Both the position numbers and the translations under genes were made by a program. 64,000 bases of DNA, from positions 4,588,001 to 4,652,000 of the forward strand of contig NZ_CP109435.1 in the NCBI RefSeq assembly GCF_036227125.1, given 5' to 3'. This stretch comes from Streptomyces sp. NBC_01485 (GTDB lineage: Bacteria > Actinomycetota > Actinomycetes > Streptomycetales > Streptomycetaceae). How positions within the stretch are numbered: the stretch's first letter is position 1; each line of letters begins with the position of its first letter. The notes under the pieces were generated by a model. That model saw only the letters and a program-made list of their open reading frames with translations, did no database searches and had not been told where the DNA came from. Of this stretch, positions 42,321 to 51,909 are shown in pieces.

Positions 42321-44612
42321 TCAGCTACTCGCCTTCTGCGTCAGGTCGTAGAAGGTGGCCGAACCCACCGTCACCTTCTTGTAGTTGGCCTCGACCCAGG
42401 ACGTGATCTGCGAGGACGTGCCGCTGCTGCTGCTACCGCCGCCCATGCCGCCGCCGGACGAGCCACTGCTGATGAAGTAGTGGATCCTGCCGTCGGTCAC
42501 GTACTGCTTGAACTGCGCCAGGGTCGGGGACGGGTCGGTGCCGTTGAAGCCGCCGATCGCCATCACCGCGTCACCCGTGGCGAGTTGGTAGCTCGCGGCG
42601 TTCTGGGCGCCGATCGCGGCGGCGACCCAGGTGTACTCGCCCGAGTCGGCGTCCAGCAGCTTCTTGGCCTCGTCGGTGACCGACGCGCCGTTGAGCAGCC
42701 CGCCGACACCGCCGCCGCCCATGCCGCCGCCGTCACCGGTCTGGCCGCCGGGCATACCGCCCTGCGTGTTGCCGTTTCCGTTCTGGGTGTTGCCGTTGCC
42801 GTTCTGCTGGTTCTGGCCGCCCGTGCCCCCGCCGGGGAAGCCGCCGGTGCCGCCGCCCTGCTGGTTCTGGCCCTGGCCTTGCCCCTGGCCCTGACCCTGG
42901 GTGTTGCCGTTGCCGTTCTGCTGAGTCTGGCCGCCGGGACCGCCGCCGTTGCCGCCGAAGCCGCCCCGGCCGCCACCGCCGCCGCCACCCGGACCGCCGC
43001 CGCCCATCATGCTCGCGCCGGCCGGACCGGCGGTCACGATGGAACCGGTGTGGCCCTCCTGGAGGGTGCTGATGGTGTACGCCGTCGGTCCGGCCAGCGC
43101 GGCGACCATGCCCACCGAGGCCGCCGCGAGGGCGAGTTGACGGTTGAGGCGACCCGCGAAGGTCAGGCCGAGCGCGGCGACCAGGCCGCCGATCAGGACC
43201 AGCCACTTCAGCCAGGGCAGGTAGTCGGGGGTGCGGTTGAGCAGGACGTACGACCAGCCGGCCGCCGCGACCACCGAGGCCGCGAGGGTGATCGAGGCCC
43301 AGATCTCGGACCGCTTCTCCCACAGCAGACCGGCGCCCATGCCGATCACGGCCGCCATGTAGGGGGCCAGGGCCACCGTGTAGTACTGGTGGAAGATGCC
43401 CGCCATGTAGCTGAAGACGACCATGGTGATCAGCAGCGAGCCGCCCCAGACCAGGAACAGACCGCGGGTCGTCGACGTCCGCTTCAGCATGGGGGTCCCC
43501 CCGCTCGAGCGGAGCCGAGAGTGGGGGAGGGTGGCGACCAGGCCGCCGACCAGCAGGACCAGCGCGGCCGGCAGCAGCCAGGAGATCTGGCCGCCGATCT
43601 CGGAATTGAACATCCGGTCCCAGCCGGTCTCGCCCCACTGCCCGGTGCCGCCTCCGCCACCGCCGCCGCCGACGCTGCCGGTCTCCTCGCCGTTGAGGCG
43701 GCCGAGACCGTTGTAGCCGAAGGTCAGCTCCAGGAAGGAGTTGTTCTGCGAGCCGCCGATGTAGGGGCGGGAGGAGGCGGGCCACAGCTCGACGATCGCG
43801 ACCCACCAGCCACCGGACACGATCAACGCGCCGGTCGCGACGGCCAGTTGGCCGAACCGCTTCTTCACCGACACCGGCGCGCAGACCGCGTAGACGATCG
43901 CGAGCGGCGGCAGGACGAGGAACGCCTGAAGCGTCTTGGCGAGGAACGCGAAGCCGATCGCGACCCCGGCCCACACCAGCCACTTCGTCCGGCCGTCCTC
44001 CAGCGCGCGGGCCACCATGTAGCAGGCCACGGCCATCAGCAGGGCCAGCATCGCGTCCGGGTTGTTGAACCGGAACATCAGCGCGGCGACGGGGGTGAGC
44101 GCCAGCACGGCGCCCGCGATCAGACCGGCCGCGGGACTGAACCGGCGGCGCACGGAGGCGTAGACCACGGCGACCGTGCCGACGCCCATCAGCACCTCGG
44201 GCACGAGGATCGCCCACGAGTTCAGGCCGAAGATCTTCACCGACAGCGCCATCGGCCACAGCGAGGCCGGGGGCTTGTCGACGGTGATGGCGTTGCCCGC
44301 GTCCAGCGAGCCGAAGAACATCGCCTTCCAGCTCGCGCTGCCGGCCTGGACGGCCGCCGAGTAGAAGGAGTTGGCGTAGCCGGAGGCGCTCAGGTCGTAG
44401 AGGTAGAGGAGGAGGGTGGCGGCCAGCAGGCCGAGGAAGGCCGGGCGCGCCCAGCGCGGGTCCTCGGGGCGGCCACGCCACAGTCTGCGGACGAACGGCT
44501 GCTTCGGCTCGCCCGAACCGGGCGCCGCGGCGACCGGTTCCCGGGGGGCCGCGGGCGCGTCGGCCGGCGGCCGATCCCAGGCGGTGGTCGTCTGGTCGAG
44601 TTCGGTGGTCAT
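42321..44612 (-). CDS. GT39 (ArnT/PMT-type) glycosyltransferase
   Basis: A 763-aa polytopic membrane enzyme. The catalytic N-terminal loop shows the acidic pair region (FGSLDAGNAITVDKPPASLWPMAL), and about 12 helices follow to residue 500. Two Gly/Asn/Gln-rich low-complexity runs (GGGGGGGGTG near 315; NGNGNTQGQGQGQGQGQNQQGG near 585) flank the end of the membrane part. The C-terminal domain (ITSWVEANYKKVTVGSATFYDLTQ) is outside. It should transfer a sugar from a polyprenyl-phosphate carrier, probably supplied by the overlapping upstream gene. Confidence 0.9.
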   Translation of the reverse strand: MTTELDQTTTAWDRPPADAPAAPREPVAAAPGSGEPKQPFVRRLWRGRPEDPRWARPAFLGLLAATLLLYLYDLSASGYANSFYSAAVQAGSASWKAMFFGSLDAGNAITVDKPPASLWPMALSVKIFGLNSWAILVPEVLMGVGTVAVVYASVRRRFSPAAGLIAGAVLALTPVAALMFRFNNPDAMLALLMAVACYMVARALEDGRTKWLVWAGVAIGFAFLAKTLQAFLVLPPLAIVYAVCAPVSVKKRFGQLAVATGALIVSGGWWVAIVELWPASSRPYIGGSQNNSFLELTFGYNGLGRLNGEETGSVGGGGGGGGTGQWGETGWDRMFNSEIGGQISWLLPAALVLLVGGLVATLPHSRLRSSGGTPMLKRTSTTRGLFLVWGGSLLITMVVFSYMAGIFHQYYTVALAPYMAAVIGMGAGLLWEKRSEIWASITLAASVVAAAGWSYVLLNRTPDYLPWLKWLVLIGGLVAALGLTFAGRLNRQLALAAASVGMVAALAGPTAYTISTLQEGHTGSIVTAGPAGASMMGGGGPGGGGGGGRGGFGGNGGGPGGQTQQNGNGNTQGQGQGQGQGQNQQGGGTGGFPGGGTGGQNQQNGNGNTQNGNGNTQGGMPGGQTGDGGGMGGGGVGGLLNGASVTDEAKKLLDADSGEYTWVAAAIGAQNAASYQLATGDAVMAIGGFNGTDPSPTLAQFKQYVTDGRIHYFISSGSSGGGMGGGSSSSGTSSQITSWVEANYKKVTVGSATFYDLTQKASS

Positions 44613-46171
44613 CGGGTTTCCCCCGCGTCGGTGTCGTGGGGGCGCACGGGCTGCATCCGCATGGTGGCGTCCCTCCAGGTACCGTCCGCGGCTTCACCGG
44701 CGCGGAACTGAGTCGTGTCGTACTGAGTCGTGTGGTACGTGGTGCTGTTGAGGCTGTGGGTGGTGTGGGTGGTGTGGGTGGTGTTGATGTCGTGGGTGCT
44801 GCTGGTGCTGCTCTGCTGGTGGTTGACCTGGCGCTGCGGCAGCGGCACAAAGGGGCCGCCGGCCTGCAAGGACGCGGTCGCCGGGGCTGCCGAAGCCACC
44901 GGGGCTGCCGGCTCCGCCGGATCCTCGCCGTCCCGCCGGTCGGAGAACACCCACGCGCGGAAGAGCAGGAACCGCAGCACCGTCGCCGCGAGGTTGGCGG
45001 CGACGAGGACCGCCAGTTCGGTGGCGTGCGCGGGGTGGGCGCTCGCCGCGTCCAGCGCCGCGAGCGAGCCGCTGGTCAGCGCGAGGCCGACGCCGAAGAC
45101 GACCAGGCCCTGCGCCTGGTGCTTGACGGCCCCGCCGCGGCCCCGCACCCCGAAGGTCAGCCGCCGGTTGGCGGCGGTGTTGGCGACGGCGGACACCAGC
45201 AGGGCGAGCGCGTTGGCCACCTGCGAGCCGCCGAACTGGCGGAAGCCGCTGTAGAGGAGGAGGTAGAAGAGGGTGGACAGGCCGCCGACGACACAGAAGC
45301 CGACGAGCTGACGGGCCAGGCCCTTGGGCACGTCCTGGATCTCACGGTCGCGCGGATCGTCGCCGAACGGGCGGGTGAGCCGGTCGAGGGACAGCGAACC
45401 GGTGGCCAGGGCCTTGCCCACGCGCCACACCCCTTTCAGGTCGTCGGTCGCCGTCTTCACGATGTGCACCGTGGAGTTCGGGTCGTCGACCCAGTCGACC
45501 GGCACCTCGTGGATACGGAGCCCGGCACGTTCGGCGAGCACCAGCATCTCAGTGTCGAAGAACCAGCCGGTGTCTTCCACCAACGGGAGCAGAACTTGAG
45601 CGACGTCACGCCTGATCGCCTTGAACCCGCACTGCGCGTCCGAGAAGCGGGCCTGGAGCGAGCCGCGCAGGATCAGGTTGTAGGCCCGGCTGATGAACTC
45701 CCGCTTGGTGCCCCGTACGACCCGGGAGCTACGGGCGAGCCGGGAGCCGATCGCCAGGTCGGAGTGGCCGGAGATCAGCGGTGCCACCAGCGGCAGCAGC
45801 GCGTTCAGGTCGGTGGACAGGTCCACGTCCATGTACGCGAGGATCGGGGCGTCCGAGGCCGACCAGACGGTCCGCAGCGCACGGCCGCGGCCCTTCTGCT
45901 CCAGCCGGAAGGACTTCACCTCCGGGATCCGCGCCTCCAGCAGCCGCGCCACCTCGGGGGTGGTGTCCGTCGACGCGTTGTCGGCGATGGTGATGCGGAA
46001 GGGGTAGGGGAACGTACGCGCCAGGTGGTCGTGCAGTCTCCAGACGCACGGCTGGAGGTCCTTCTCCTCGTTGTAGACGGGGATCACTACGTCCAGGACA
46101 GGCGTACCGGCTGCCGCGGCCGGGAGGTGCTCCCGCGCCGGCAGGGTGCCGGGAGAAGAGTCGGTTCGCAT
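44609..46171 (-). CDS. GT2 polyprenyl-phosphate glycosyltransferase fused to GtrA
   Basis: 520 aa. Residues 25-270 are a DPM1-like GT2 domain (VLDVVIPVYNEEKDLQPCV; DVDLSTDLNALLPLV; DAQCGFKAIRRD). Residues 320-450 are a four-helix GtrA domain (LVGFCVVGGLSTLFYLLLYSGF). The tail is rich in Thr/His (THTTHTTHSLNSTTYHTTQYD), repeated at DNA level. It probably loads a sugar onto polyprenyl phosphate and flips it for the GT39 enzyme, whose start overlaps its stop. Confidence 0.92.
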   Translation of the reverse strand: MRTDSSPGTLPAREHLPAAAAGTPVLDVVIPVYNEEKDLQPCVWRLHDHLARTFPYPFRITIADNASTDTTPEVARLLEARIPEVKSFRLEQKGRGRALRTVWSASDAPILAYMDVDLSTDLNALLPLVAPLISGHSDLAIGSRLARSSRVVRGTKREFISRAYNLILRGSLQARFSDAQCGFKAIRRDVAQVLLPLVEDTGWFFDTEMLVLAERAGLRIHEVPVDWVDDPNSTVHIVKTATDDLKGVWRVGKALATGSLSLDRLTRPFGDDPRDREIQDVPKGLARQLVGFCVVGGLSTLFYLLLYSGFRQFGGSQVANALALLVSAVANTAANRRLTFGVRGRGGAVKHQAQGLVVFGVGLALTSGSLAALDAASAHPAHATELAVLVAANLAATVLRFLLFRAWVFSDRRDGEDPAEPAAPVASAAPATASLQAGGPFVPLPQRQVNHQQSSTSSTHDINTTHTTHTTHSLNSTTYHTTQYDTTQFRAGEAADGTWRDATMRMQPVRPHDTDAGETR

Positions 46172-46185
46172 GTCATCGACTTTCG

Positions 46186-47826
46186 TCAGGCGCCCTGTTG
46201 CACCCATGTGGTGGCACTGTGCTCGACCTGTGAGTCGAGTTGCCAGTTCGTTTCGGGCGCCGGCTGGGGCACGGCGGGGCCGAGCGCGGGCAGGTGCACG
46301 GTGAACACGGTGCGTCCGGGCACGCTGTCGACGGTCACGGCGCCGCCGTGCGCGGTCGCGACGGCCTGCACGATGGCGAGGCCGAGGCCGGTCGAGCCGG
46401 TGGCGCGGGAGCGCGCGGAGTCGCCTCGGGCGAACCGTTCGAAGACGTGCGGAAGCAGGTCGGGCGGAATCCCCTGCCCGTTGTCCTGGACGTCCACGCA
46501 CAGCCACGGCCCGCGCCGCTCCACGCGTGCGGTGACGGTCGTCCCCGGCGCGGTGTGCGTACGGGCGTTGGCGAGGAGGTTGACGAGGACCTGCTGCAGC
46601 CGGGCCGCGTCCGCGGACACCAGGGCGGGCTCGTCGGGGAGTTCGAGCCGCCAGACGTGGTCGCGTCCGGCGGCGCGGGCGTCGCTGATGGTGTCGATGA
46701 CGAGGGGGACGAGGTCGGTCTGCTCGAACTGCAACGGCCGTCCCGCGTCGAGGCGGGCGAGCAGCAGCAGATCCTCGACCAGGAAGGTCATCCGGCCGGC
46801 CTCGGACTCGATACGGCCCAGAGCGTGCTTGGTGTCGGGGCCGACCTCTTCGCGTCCGCGCCGGGTCAGCTCGGCGTATCCTCTGATGGAGGCCAGGGGG
46901 GTGCGCAGCTCGTGGCTGGCGTCCGCGACGAACTGCCGGACCCGCATCTCGCTCTCCTGGCGGGCGTGCAGCGCGCCGTGGACGTGGTTCAGCATCCGGT
47001 TGAGCGCGGCGCCGACCTGCCCGACCTCGGTGTGCGGGTCGGTCTCGGACTCGGGCACCCGCTCGCTGAGGTTGACCTCGCCGGTGTGCAGGGGCAGCTC
47101 GGAGACCCGGGTGGCGGTCGCGGCGACCCTGCGCAGGGGGCGGGTGGCGACACTGACCATCACGGTGCCCGCGAGCCCGGCCGCGATGAGGCCGGCGAGG
47201 GTGAGGCTGACCTCGACGATGATCAGGGTGCTGATGGTGCCGTCGACGTCGGAGGTCGGGAAGCCTACGTAGAAGTCACCGTTGTTGCCGTTGATGTACT
47301 GGACCCGGTAGGTGCCGAGGCCGGGGATCTCGACGGTGTGCTGCTTCTGGTCCTGCGCGACCGAGCCGAGCGCCTTCATCTGGGCCTCGGTGAGGTCCTC
47401 GGGGCTCACGTCCATGTAGCCGGCGGTGTTCTTCGTCCTCTCGCCGACCTTGCCGCTGGTGATCGAGCCGTTCGCGACCTTGGCCGCGATGGCCTTCTGC
47501 GGCCCCGGGCCCCGGCTGACGAACTCGTCGATGGTGATCTGCTTGGGCCCGTCGGTGTCGCCGGTGGCGGTGCCGGTGCCGTTCTTGGCGCCGTCCTTGC
47601 CGCCAGGGCCCCCGACCGGCCCACCGGAGACTCGCATGGCGGCCTCCTTGACGGAGTCGTTCAACTGCCCGTACAGGTGGTCGCGCAGTACGAGGGTGGT
47701 GACGGTGCCGATCACCGCGCAGACCACGGCGATCAGGGTCACGGACACGACGACGAGCCGGGTCCGCAGGGTGCGCGGCTTACCCGCTCGTCTCTTCTGC
47801 GGACGCGGCCGTCGTCGCCCGCTCAT
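46186..47826 (-). CDS. Sensor histidine kinase
   Basis: 546 aa. One helix (LVVVSVTLIAVVCAVIGTVTTLVL), an extracytoplasmic sensor of about 150 residues, a second helix (TLIIVEVSLTLAGLIAAGLAG), HAMP, then the phosphoacceptor ADASHELRTPLASIRGYAEL and the ATPase domain (NLLANARTHTAPGT; DNGQGIPPDLLPHVFERFARGD; GSTGLGLAIVQAV). It is partner of the overlapping regulator gene and probably senses the cell envelope, given the membrane glycosyltransferases behind it. Confidence 0.95.
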   Translation of the reverse strand: MSGRRRPRPQKRRAGKPRTLRTRLVVVSVTLIAVVCAVIGTVTTLVLRDHLYGQLNDSVKEAAMRVSGGPVGGPGGKDGAKNGTGTATGDTDGPKQITIDEFVSRGPGPQKAIAAKVANGSITSGKVGERTKNTAGYMDVSPEDLTEAQMKALGSVAQDQKQHTVEIPGLGTYRVQYINGNNGDFYVGFPTSDVDGTISTLIIVEVSLTLAGLIAAGLAGTVMVSVATRPLRRVAATATRVSELPLHTGEVNLSERVPESETDPHTEVGQVGAALNRMLNHVHGALHARQESEMRVRQFVADASHELRTPLASIRGYAELTRRGREEVGPDTKHALGRIESEAGRMTFLVEDLLLLARLDAGRPLQFEQTDLVPLVIDTISDARAAGRDHVWRLELPDEPALVSADAARLQQVLVNLLANARTHTAPGTTVTARVERRGPWLCVDVQDNGQGIPPDLLPHVFERFARGDSARSRATGSTGLGLAIVQAVATAHGGAVTVDSVPGRTVFTVHLPALGPAVPQPAPETNWQLDSQVEHSATTWVQQGA

Positions 47827-48563
47827 GACGCCGCGGGCTTGATCAGGTACCCGGCGCCACGCCGGGTGTGGATCATCGGCTCACGCCCCGCGTCGATCTT
47901 GCGCCGCAGGTAGGAGATGTACAGCTCGACGACGTTGGCCTGCCCGCCGAAGTCGTACGACCACACGCGGTCGAGTATCTGCGCCTTGCTGAGCACGCGC
48001 CGCGGGTTGCGCATCAGGAAGCGCAGCAGCTCGAACTCGGTGGCGGTGAGGTGGATGTTGTCCCCGGACCGCGAGACCTCGTGACTGTCCTCGTCGAGGG
48101 TGAGGTCCCCGACGACGAGCATGGAGTCGGAGCGCCGGTCGGCGGCACCGGACCGCCGGATGAGCCCCCGCAGCCGCGCCACGACCTCTTCCAGACTGAA
48201 CGGCTTGGTGACGTAGTCGTCACCGCCGGCGGTGAGCCCGGCGATACGGTCCTCGACGGCGTCCTTGGCGGTCAGGAACAGCACCGGAACGTCCGGCAGC
48301 TCCCGCCGCAGCCGCCCCAGGACGGTCAGCCCGTCCATGTCCGGCAGCATCATGTCGAGGACGACGGCGTCGGGCCGGAACTCCCGCGCGGTCTGGATGG
48401 CACCCGTGCCATCCCCCGCACTCCGGATCTGCCATCCCTCATAGCGCAGGGCCATGGACAGCAGTTCGGTGATCGACATCTCGTCGTCCACCACAAGCAC
48501 TCGGACGGGGCTCCCGTCCGGCCTCAGCAGTTCGGTGCGCCCCTGGGGCGAGGTCGTGGTCAT
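47823..48563 (-). CDS. OmpR-family response regulator
   Basis: 246 aa. The receiver has the acidic pair VVDDE, phosphoacceptor Asp in AVVLDMMLPDMDG and FLTAKDA...VTKPF. The C-terminal winged helix is LTATEFELLRFLMRNPRRVLSKAQILDRVWSYDFGGQANVVELYISYLRRKID. The start is the ATG at 48563, eight bases after AGAAGG. The kinase gene overlaps its stop by four bases. Confidence 0.95.
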   Translation of the reverse strand: MTTTSPQGRTELLRPDGSPVRVLVVDDEMSITELLSMALRYEGWQIRSAGDGTGAIQTAREFRPDAVVLDMMLPDMDGLTVLGRLRRELPDVPVLFLTAKDAVEDRIAGLTAGGDDYVTKPFSLEEVVARLRGLIRRSGAADRRSDSMLVVGDLTLDEDSHEVSRSGDNIHLTATEFELLRFLMRNPRRVLSKAQILDRVWSYDFGGQANVVELYISYLRRKIDAGREPMIHTRRGAGYLIKPAAS

Positions 48564-48752
48564 GTTGGACACCTTCTCCGGGTCCCCTGAGAGCACTCTT
48601 TCACTTATCTGTGATTTCCCTGAGAAACGCACAGGGACCTCTCAGGCAACACCTGGGAACCCTTCACCCCGCCCCGACACCACAGGGCGCCGACCTGGCA
48701 CACATTCTCCCGAGCCTCAGAAAGATCATGAAATGAAGAACAATCAGAACGA

Positions 48753-49634
48753 TCAGAACAACCCGTCCTGCCGATGCCCGTCCCCGACGTCGAAGTGCCG
48801 TACGGGAAAGGTGACTTCACCACCCCCCACCACCGGAACCAGCTCCCACCCCCGTACCAACCGCGTGTCCAGGACGACGACCGCCCCTCCCTGAGTGGCC
48901 AGATGCAGATCGGGCCCGGCGGCCGCCACCAGCTCCCCGCCCACCGAGCCCCCGGCGACGAGCTCGCTCACCTCCCCGAGCGCGGCCGGCGCCCCGGCGA
49001 GCCCGAACGCCCGCACATGATCCACAGGCCGGCAGGGCGCACGCTCCAACGACTCGGGCCATCCCTCCAGTTCCACGGCCCGCCCATACACCTCCCGTAT
49101 CTCACGTGCCCGTTCCTCCTCCCCGTCCGGCAGCGCGGCCCGCACCGCCCGCTTCTCGGCGTACGGAATCCGGTCCGGCACCCGCAGCGCCGCCCGCAGC
49201 AGCTCCTCGGTGCGCCGGGCGGCCATCAGCGGCCCGGCGCCGAGCCACGTGAAACAGACGGCCCCCTGCTCCAGCAGCCGCACCGACCCCCGCTCGACGG
49301 CGGTGATCCCGACCTTGACGAGCCCGGGCCCGAACCAGGCCAGGTACACCCGGTACGGCCGCGGATCGTCGGCGACCCGGTCCGCGGCGACGGAGTGGGC
49401 CCGGTCCAGCCGCCCACACTCCTCGCACCGCCCGCCCGTACTCCGCCCCGACACGACCACCCCCCGAGGACACACATGCCCCCGAGCCCCGGCACACCGC
49501 CGCACACCCCCCTCCACGACCCCGAAGGCCACCCGTTTCCCCCAGGACAGCGGGCTACGACGCCCCCCGTCCCACATCAGCACGGGACCCTCCGCCGACC
49601 ACCGCAGCCCCGCGCACTTCCATGCCTGTGCCAT
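48753..49634 (-). CDS. DUF2797-domain protein
   Basis: 293 aa from the ATG at 49634 (MAQAWKCAGLRWSAEGPVLMW). It has a probable zinc site (CPRGVVV...GRCEECGRLD) and the DUF2797 core YRVYLAWFGPGLVKVGITAVERGSVRLLEQGA. The latter resembles a GIY-YIG-like fold start; the catalytic set is not obvious. A further in-frame ATG lies upstream but precedes the family start. Function unknown; conserved in actinobacteria. Confidence 0.85.
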   Translation of the reverse strand: MAQAWKCAGLRWSAEGPVLMWDGGRRSPLSWGKRVAFGVVEGGVRRCAGARGHVCPRGVVVSGRSTGGRCEECGRLDRAHSVAADRVADDPRPYRVYLAWFGPGLVKVGITAVERGSVRLLEQGAVCFTWLGAGPLMAARRTEELLRAALRVPDRIPYAEKRAVRAALPDGEEERAREIREVYGRAVELEGWPESLERAPCRPVDHVRAFGLAGAPAALGEVSELVAGGSVGGELVAAAGPDLHLATQGGAVVVLDTRLVRGWELVPVVGGGEVTFPVRHFDVGDGHRQDGLF

Positions 49635-49821
49635 CACCGACAACGGTAGGCCCGGCCACTGACAACGCGCCCGGCCCCCGGCTGAGGTCGAGGCGACCGC
49701 GTCCAGGTGCGCGGCACGGGCGGGGGGTGGCTGCTGTGGGGCGAGCGCAGCGTCCCACGACGCGAACAGGCTCGGGGCGTGCAACGACCTCGTCAGCCGT
49801 GCGTCTCACCCTGGCCGACAC

Positions 49822-50277
49822 TCAGTGGTGGTTCCCGGGGAAGGCGGGCGGGTACCCCGCGTCCGTCAGGCGCTGGGCCAGTCGGGACAGGCGATCGGGG
49901 GTGTCGTCGAGGAGGAGCAGCAGTCTCGGGGCGGCGTTGTCGTCGCCGGCGGCCTCGCTCAAGAGGTTCAGGAGGATCACGAGCGCGTTCCGGGGCTCGT
50001 CGGCGAGCAGGTTCCCGGCCTCGTGGACGATGACGGCCAGTTGCGGCGGGTTCTCCTGGTCTGGTGTGTCGATGTAGGCGTTCGACACGGCGTCGTGGAG
50101 GCAGTCGCGGAAGGCGTCCCAGTTGTGGCCGAAGTAGTCCGGGAAGCCGAGCCCGACAGCCCATGCGGTGAACAGGCCCTGGCTGGTGCGGCAGCGGGAG
50201 CCGTGCACGTCCCTGCGCAGGGGGACGCCGGTTGTCGCCTCGGTCAGCGGGCGGATCCAGGCCGTCGTGCTGGTCAT
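49822..50277 (-). CDS. Barstar-family ribonuclease inhibitor
   Basis: 151 aa from the ATG at 50277. The barstar signature is clear: GLGFPDYFGHNWDAFRDCLHDA, followed by AVIVHEAGNLLADEPRNALVILLNLL. Barstar blocks barnase/RNase Sa-type RNases by covering the active site with its acidic helix. The gene lies 88 bp behind a secreted RNase of that fold on the same strand, so it is the immunity partner. Confidence 0.92.
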   Translation of the reverse strand: MTSTTAWIRPLTEATTGVPLRRDVHGSRCRTSQGLFTAWAVGLGFPDYFGHNWDAFRDCLHDAVSNAYIDTPDQENPPQLAVIVHEAGNLLADEPRNALVILLNLLSEAAGDDNAAPRLLLLLDDTPDRLSRLAQRLTDAGYPPAFPGNHH

Positions 50278-50365
50278 GGTGATCCTGTTCTTTCTGCGGT
50301 GGGGGGAGGTGCGGCGTGCGGATCCCCCGCCTGCCGCCACCTCCCCCTGTCACCACGGTCCGCGC

Positions 50366-51043
50366 CTAGAAGTGGCCCAGGTAGTGGAAGGTGACGTAGT
50401 GGTCGAACGTGGCGTAGACGTCGCCCGTGATGAAGTTGCGCACGATCCGCCGCGCGTTGCGCCCGCTTCGCGCCGCGCCGTAGTAGTCGAGGTCGTACTC
50501 CACGTAGGAAGACATGTGGGTGAACCCGATCCGGTTGGTGAAGGTCGAGTAGGCCCGGTTCGCCGCCACTCCGCGGTTGCGCTCCATCTGGGTGACGACA
50601 CCGTTGTAGTCGTTGTACGTGCCGCCGTAGTAGATGAACTGGGTGCGGTGAACGGCGGGCTCCCAGTATCCGAACCACTGGCGGCCATGGTTCTGACCGG
50701 GCCACCCGTGGCCGACGTTCGGCTCGAGGACGTAGTAGCTCCGCGCGTTGGACCAGTTCACGGCGAAGAAGTCGATCTCGTGGTTGGCCCAGAAGTCCGC
50801 CGCTTCACGCGCGTCGTTCCAGTCTCCCTGCGTCACGCCTTGCGGAGACGGGTTCTGCGCCGAGTTGCAGGGGCACGGGGCCGTCGGAGGCTGGGCGAAG
50901 GCGGCGCCGGAGTCGGCGATCACGCCGCTGACGAGGGCGAGCAGCAGGCTCACGACGGTCAGGATACGGCGACGGCCCCTGAGCCCGGGCTTTGTGCGGC
51001 GTTCCGCGTCAGATGCGGACGCCGGGACAAGATTAGAGGACAC
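50366..51043 (-). CDS. Secreted RNase of the barnase / RNase Sa fold
   Basis: 225 aa from a GTG with AAGGAG upstream. A signal peptide (RRRILTVVSLLLALVSGVIADSGAAFA) precedes a 100-residue N-terminal part with CPCNSAQNPSP and many Trp/Tyr. The C-terminal 90 residues follow RNase Sa: NRGVAANRAYSTF, the catalytic Glu in YVEYD, Arg in NARRIV and His in FDHYVTFHYLG. It is longer than RNase Sa (96 aa). The adjacent barstar supports RNase activity. Probably exported; it could act in RNA scavenging or competition. Confidence 0.8.
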   Translation of the reverse strand: MSSNLVPASASDAERRTKPGLRGRRRILTVVSLLLALVSGVIADSGAAFAQPPTAPCPCNSAQNPSPQGVTQGDWNDAREAADFWANHEIDFFAVNWSNARSYYVLEPNVGHGWPGQNHGRQWFGYWEPAVHRTQFIYYGGTYNDYNGVVTQMERNRGVAANRAYSTFTNRIGFTHMSSYVEYDLDYYGAARSGRNARRIVRNFITGDVYATFDHYVTFHYLGHF

Positions 51044-51607
51044 CTTTACTCCTTCACTTGTGTCTCTGCGGTTCCCCGAGGCCGTGTGCCTCGGGGGTCG
51101 GCGTGGTCGTAGCGGCCGGGATCGCCCTGGTCTGCGGCGAAGGGGTTGGCGGCCACGATCAGTGAGGCGCCCATGGCGAGGGCGGCGGCTTCCTGGATGA
51201 ACAGTGCTGCGCCGCCCCCGGTGGGGGGTGTGCGCCGGCTTTGGCGGGAAGGTCGACGATGACCTGTCGCCGCCGTTGTGGGGCGACCGAAGCGAGGCAC
51301 TCGCCGTCGGCCAGAACCGAGACTCGACGGCGGAGAGTTGACGCTCAACCCCCGCTCATCAGCGGAATCAACCCGCAGTGCGGCCCCACAGGGCCGTACC
51401 CGAACGTCACAGGCCGCACTGCCGGCGGCCCACGAAGTCCTGGAGACCGGGGACGGTCACGAGGCGAAGTCCGAGCGGCTCGACCCCCGGGCCCGATCCG
51501 TAGGCATCCGTCACTCGCAGATCGCCATGACGCGGCGAAGCGGGCTGACATCAGCCTCCGACATCAACCGTCGCTGTACTTCTCTGCTGTACGACCCGGA
51601 AACACCA
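51044..51607. other. Gap between the RNase gene and the tRNA-Arg att copy
   Basis: About 560 bp without a convincing gene. A 42-codon minus-strand frame (MGASLIVAANPFAADQGDPG, 51046-51174) ends directly before the RNase start and could be a small upstream peptide, but I cannot support it. The rest shows no clear repeats or RNA. Confidence 0.4.
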
Positions 51608-51633
51608 AAGGCCCCGGATCTCTCCGGGGCCTT
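51608..51633 (-). terminator. Terminator downstream of the left att copy
   Basis: AAGGCCCCGGA pairs with TCCGGGGCCTT over a four-base loop. It follows the tRNA-Arg 3' fragment in tRNA orientation, just as similar hairpins follow the two other copies, and is probably the ancestral tRNA-Arg terminator. Confidence 0.8.
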
Positions 51634-51640
51634 CGACCTG

Positions 51641-51684
51641 TGTGCACTCGGCAGGATTCGAACCTGCAACCTTCTGATCCGTAG
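51641..51684 (-). repeat. tRNA-Arg 3'-end fragment, left att copy
   Basis: 44 bp identical to 57851-57894, covering the anticodon loop (CTACGGA), T arm and acceptor 3' strand of tRNA-Arg(ACG). The 5' half is missing. TGCCGTC motifs at 51762, 51771 and 51783, on the island side, recall the integrase arm-like repeats beside the intact tRNA. Confidence 0.93.
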
Positions 51685-51909
51685 GATCGGGCAACAAGCC
51701 GATCGAGATGCCGACAGCCTCGGATTTCGATCGGCCAGGTTAGTCATCATGCGCGTCGGTGTGCCGTCGTTGCCGTCAGAACTGCCGTCAAATCTGGACT
51801 GTGACGCCACCGCCCGGCTGTCCGCGCCCGTCCCAGCCCCAGCCCCAGCCGTCATTCTCTGCTGCTTCAGGCGGCTCGCTCCGCCGCGTGCCCCGTCGCC
51901 GTGGCAGGG

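Noticed and set aside
42282..44711. 809-aa plus-strand open frame over the GT39 gene
   Set aside because: Low-complexity antisense frame; the minus strand encodes a clear membrane glycosyltransferase.
51641..51684. Possible tRNA gene
   Set aside because: Only the 3' half of tRNA-Arg is present; no 5' acceptor or D arm can be found, so it is an att remnant.
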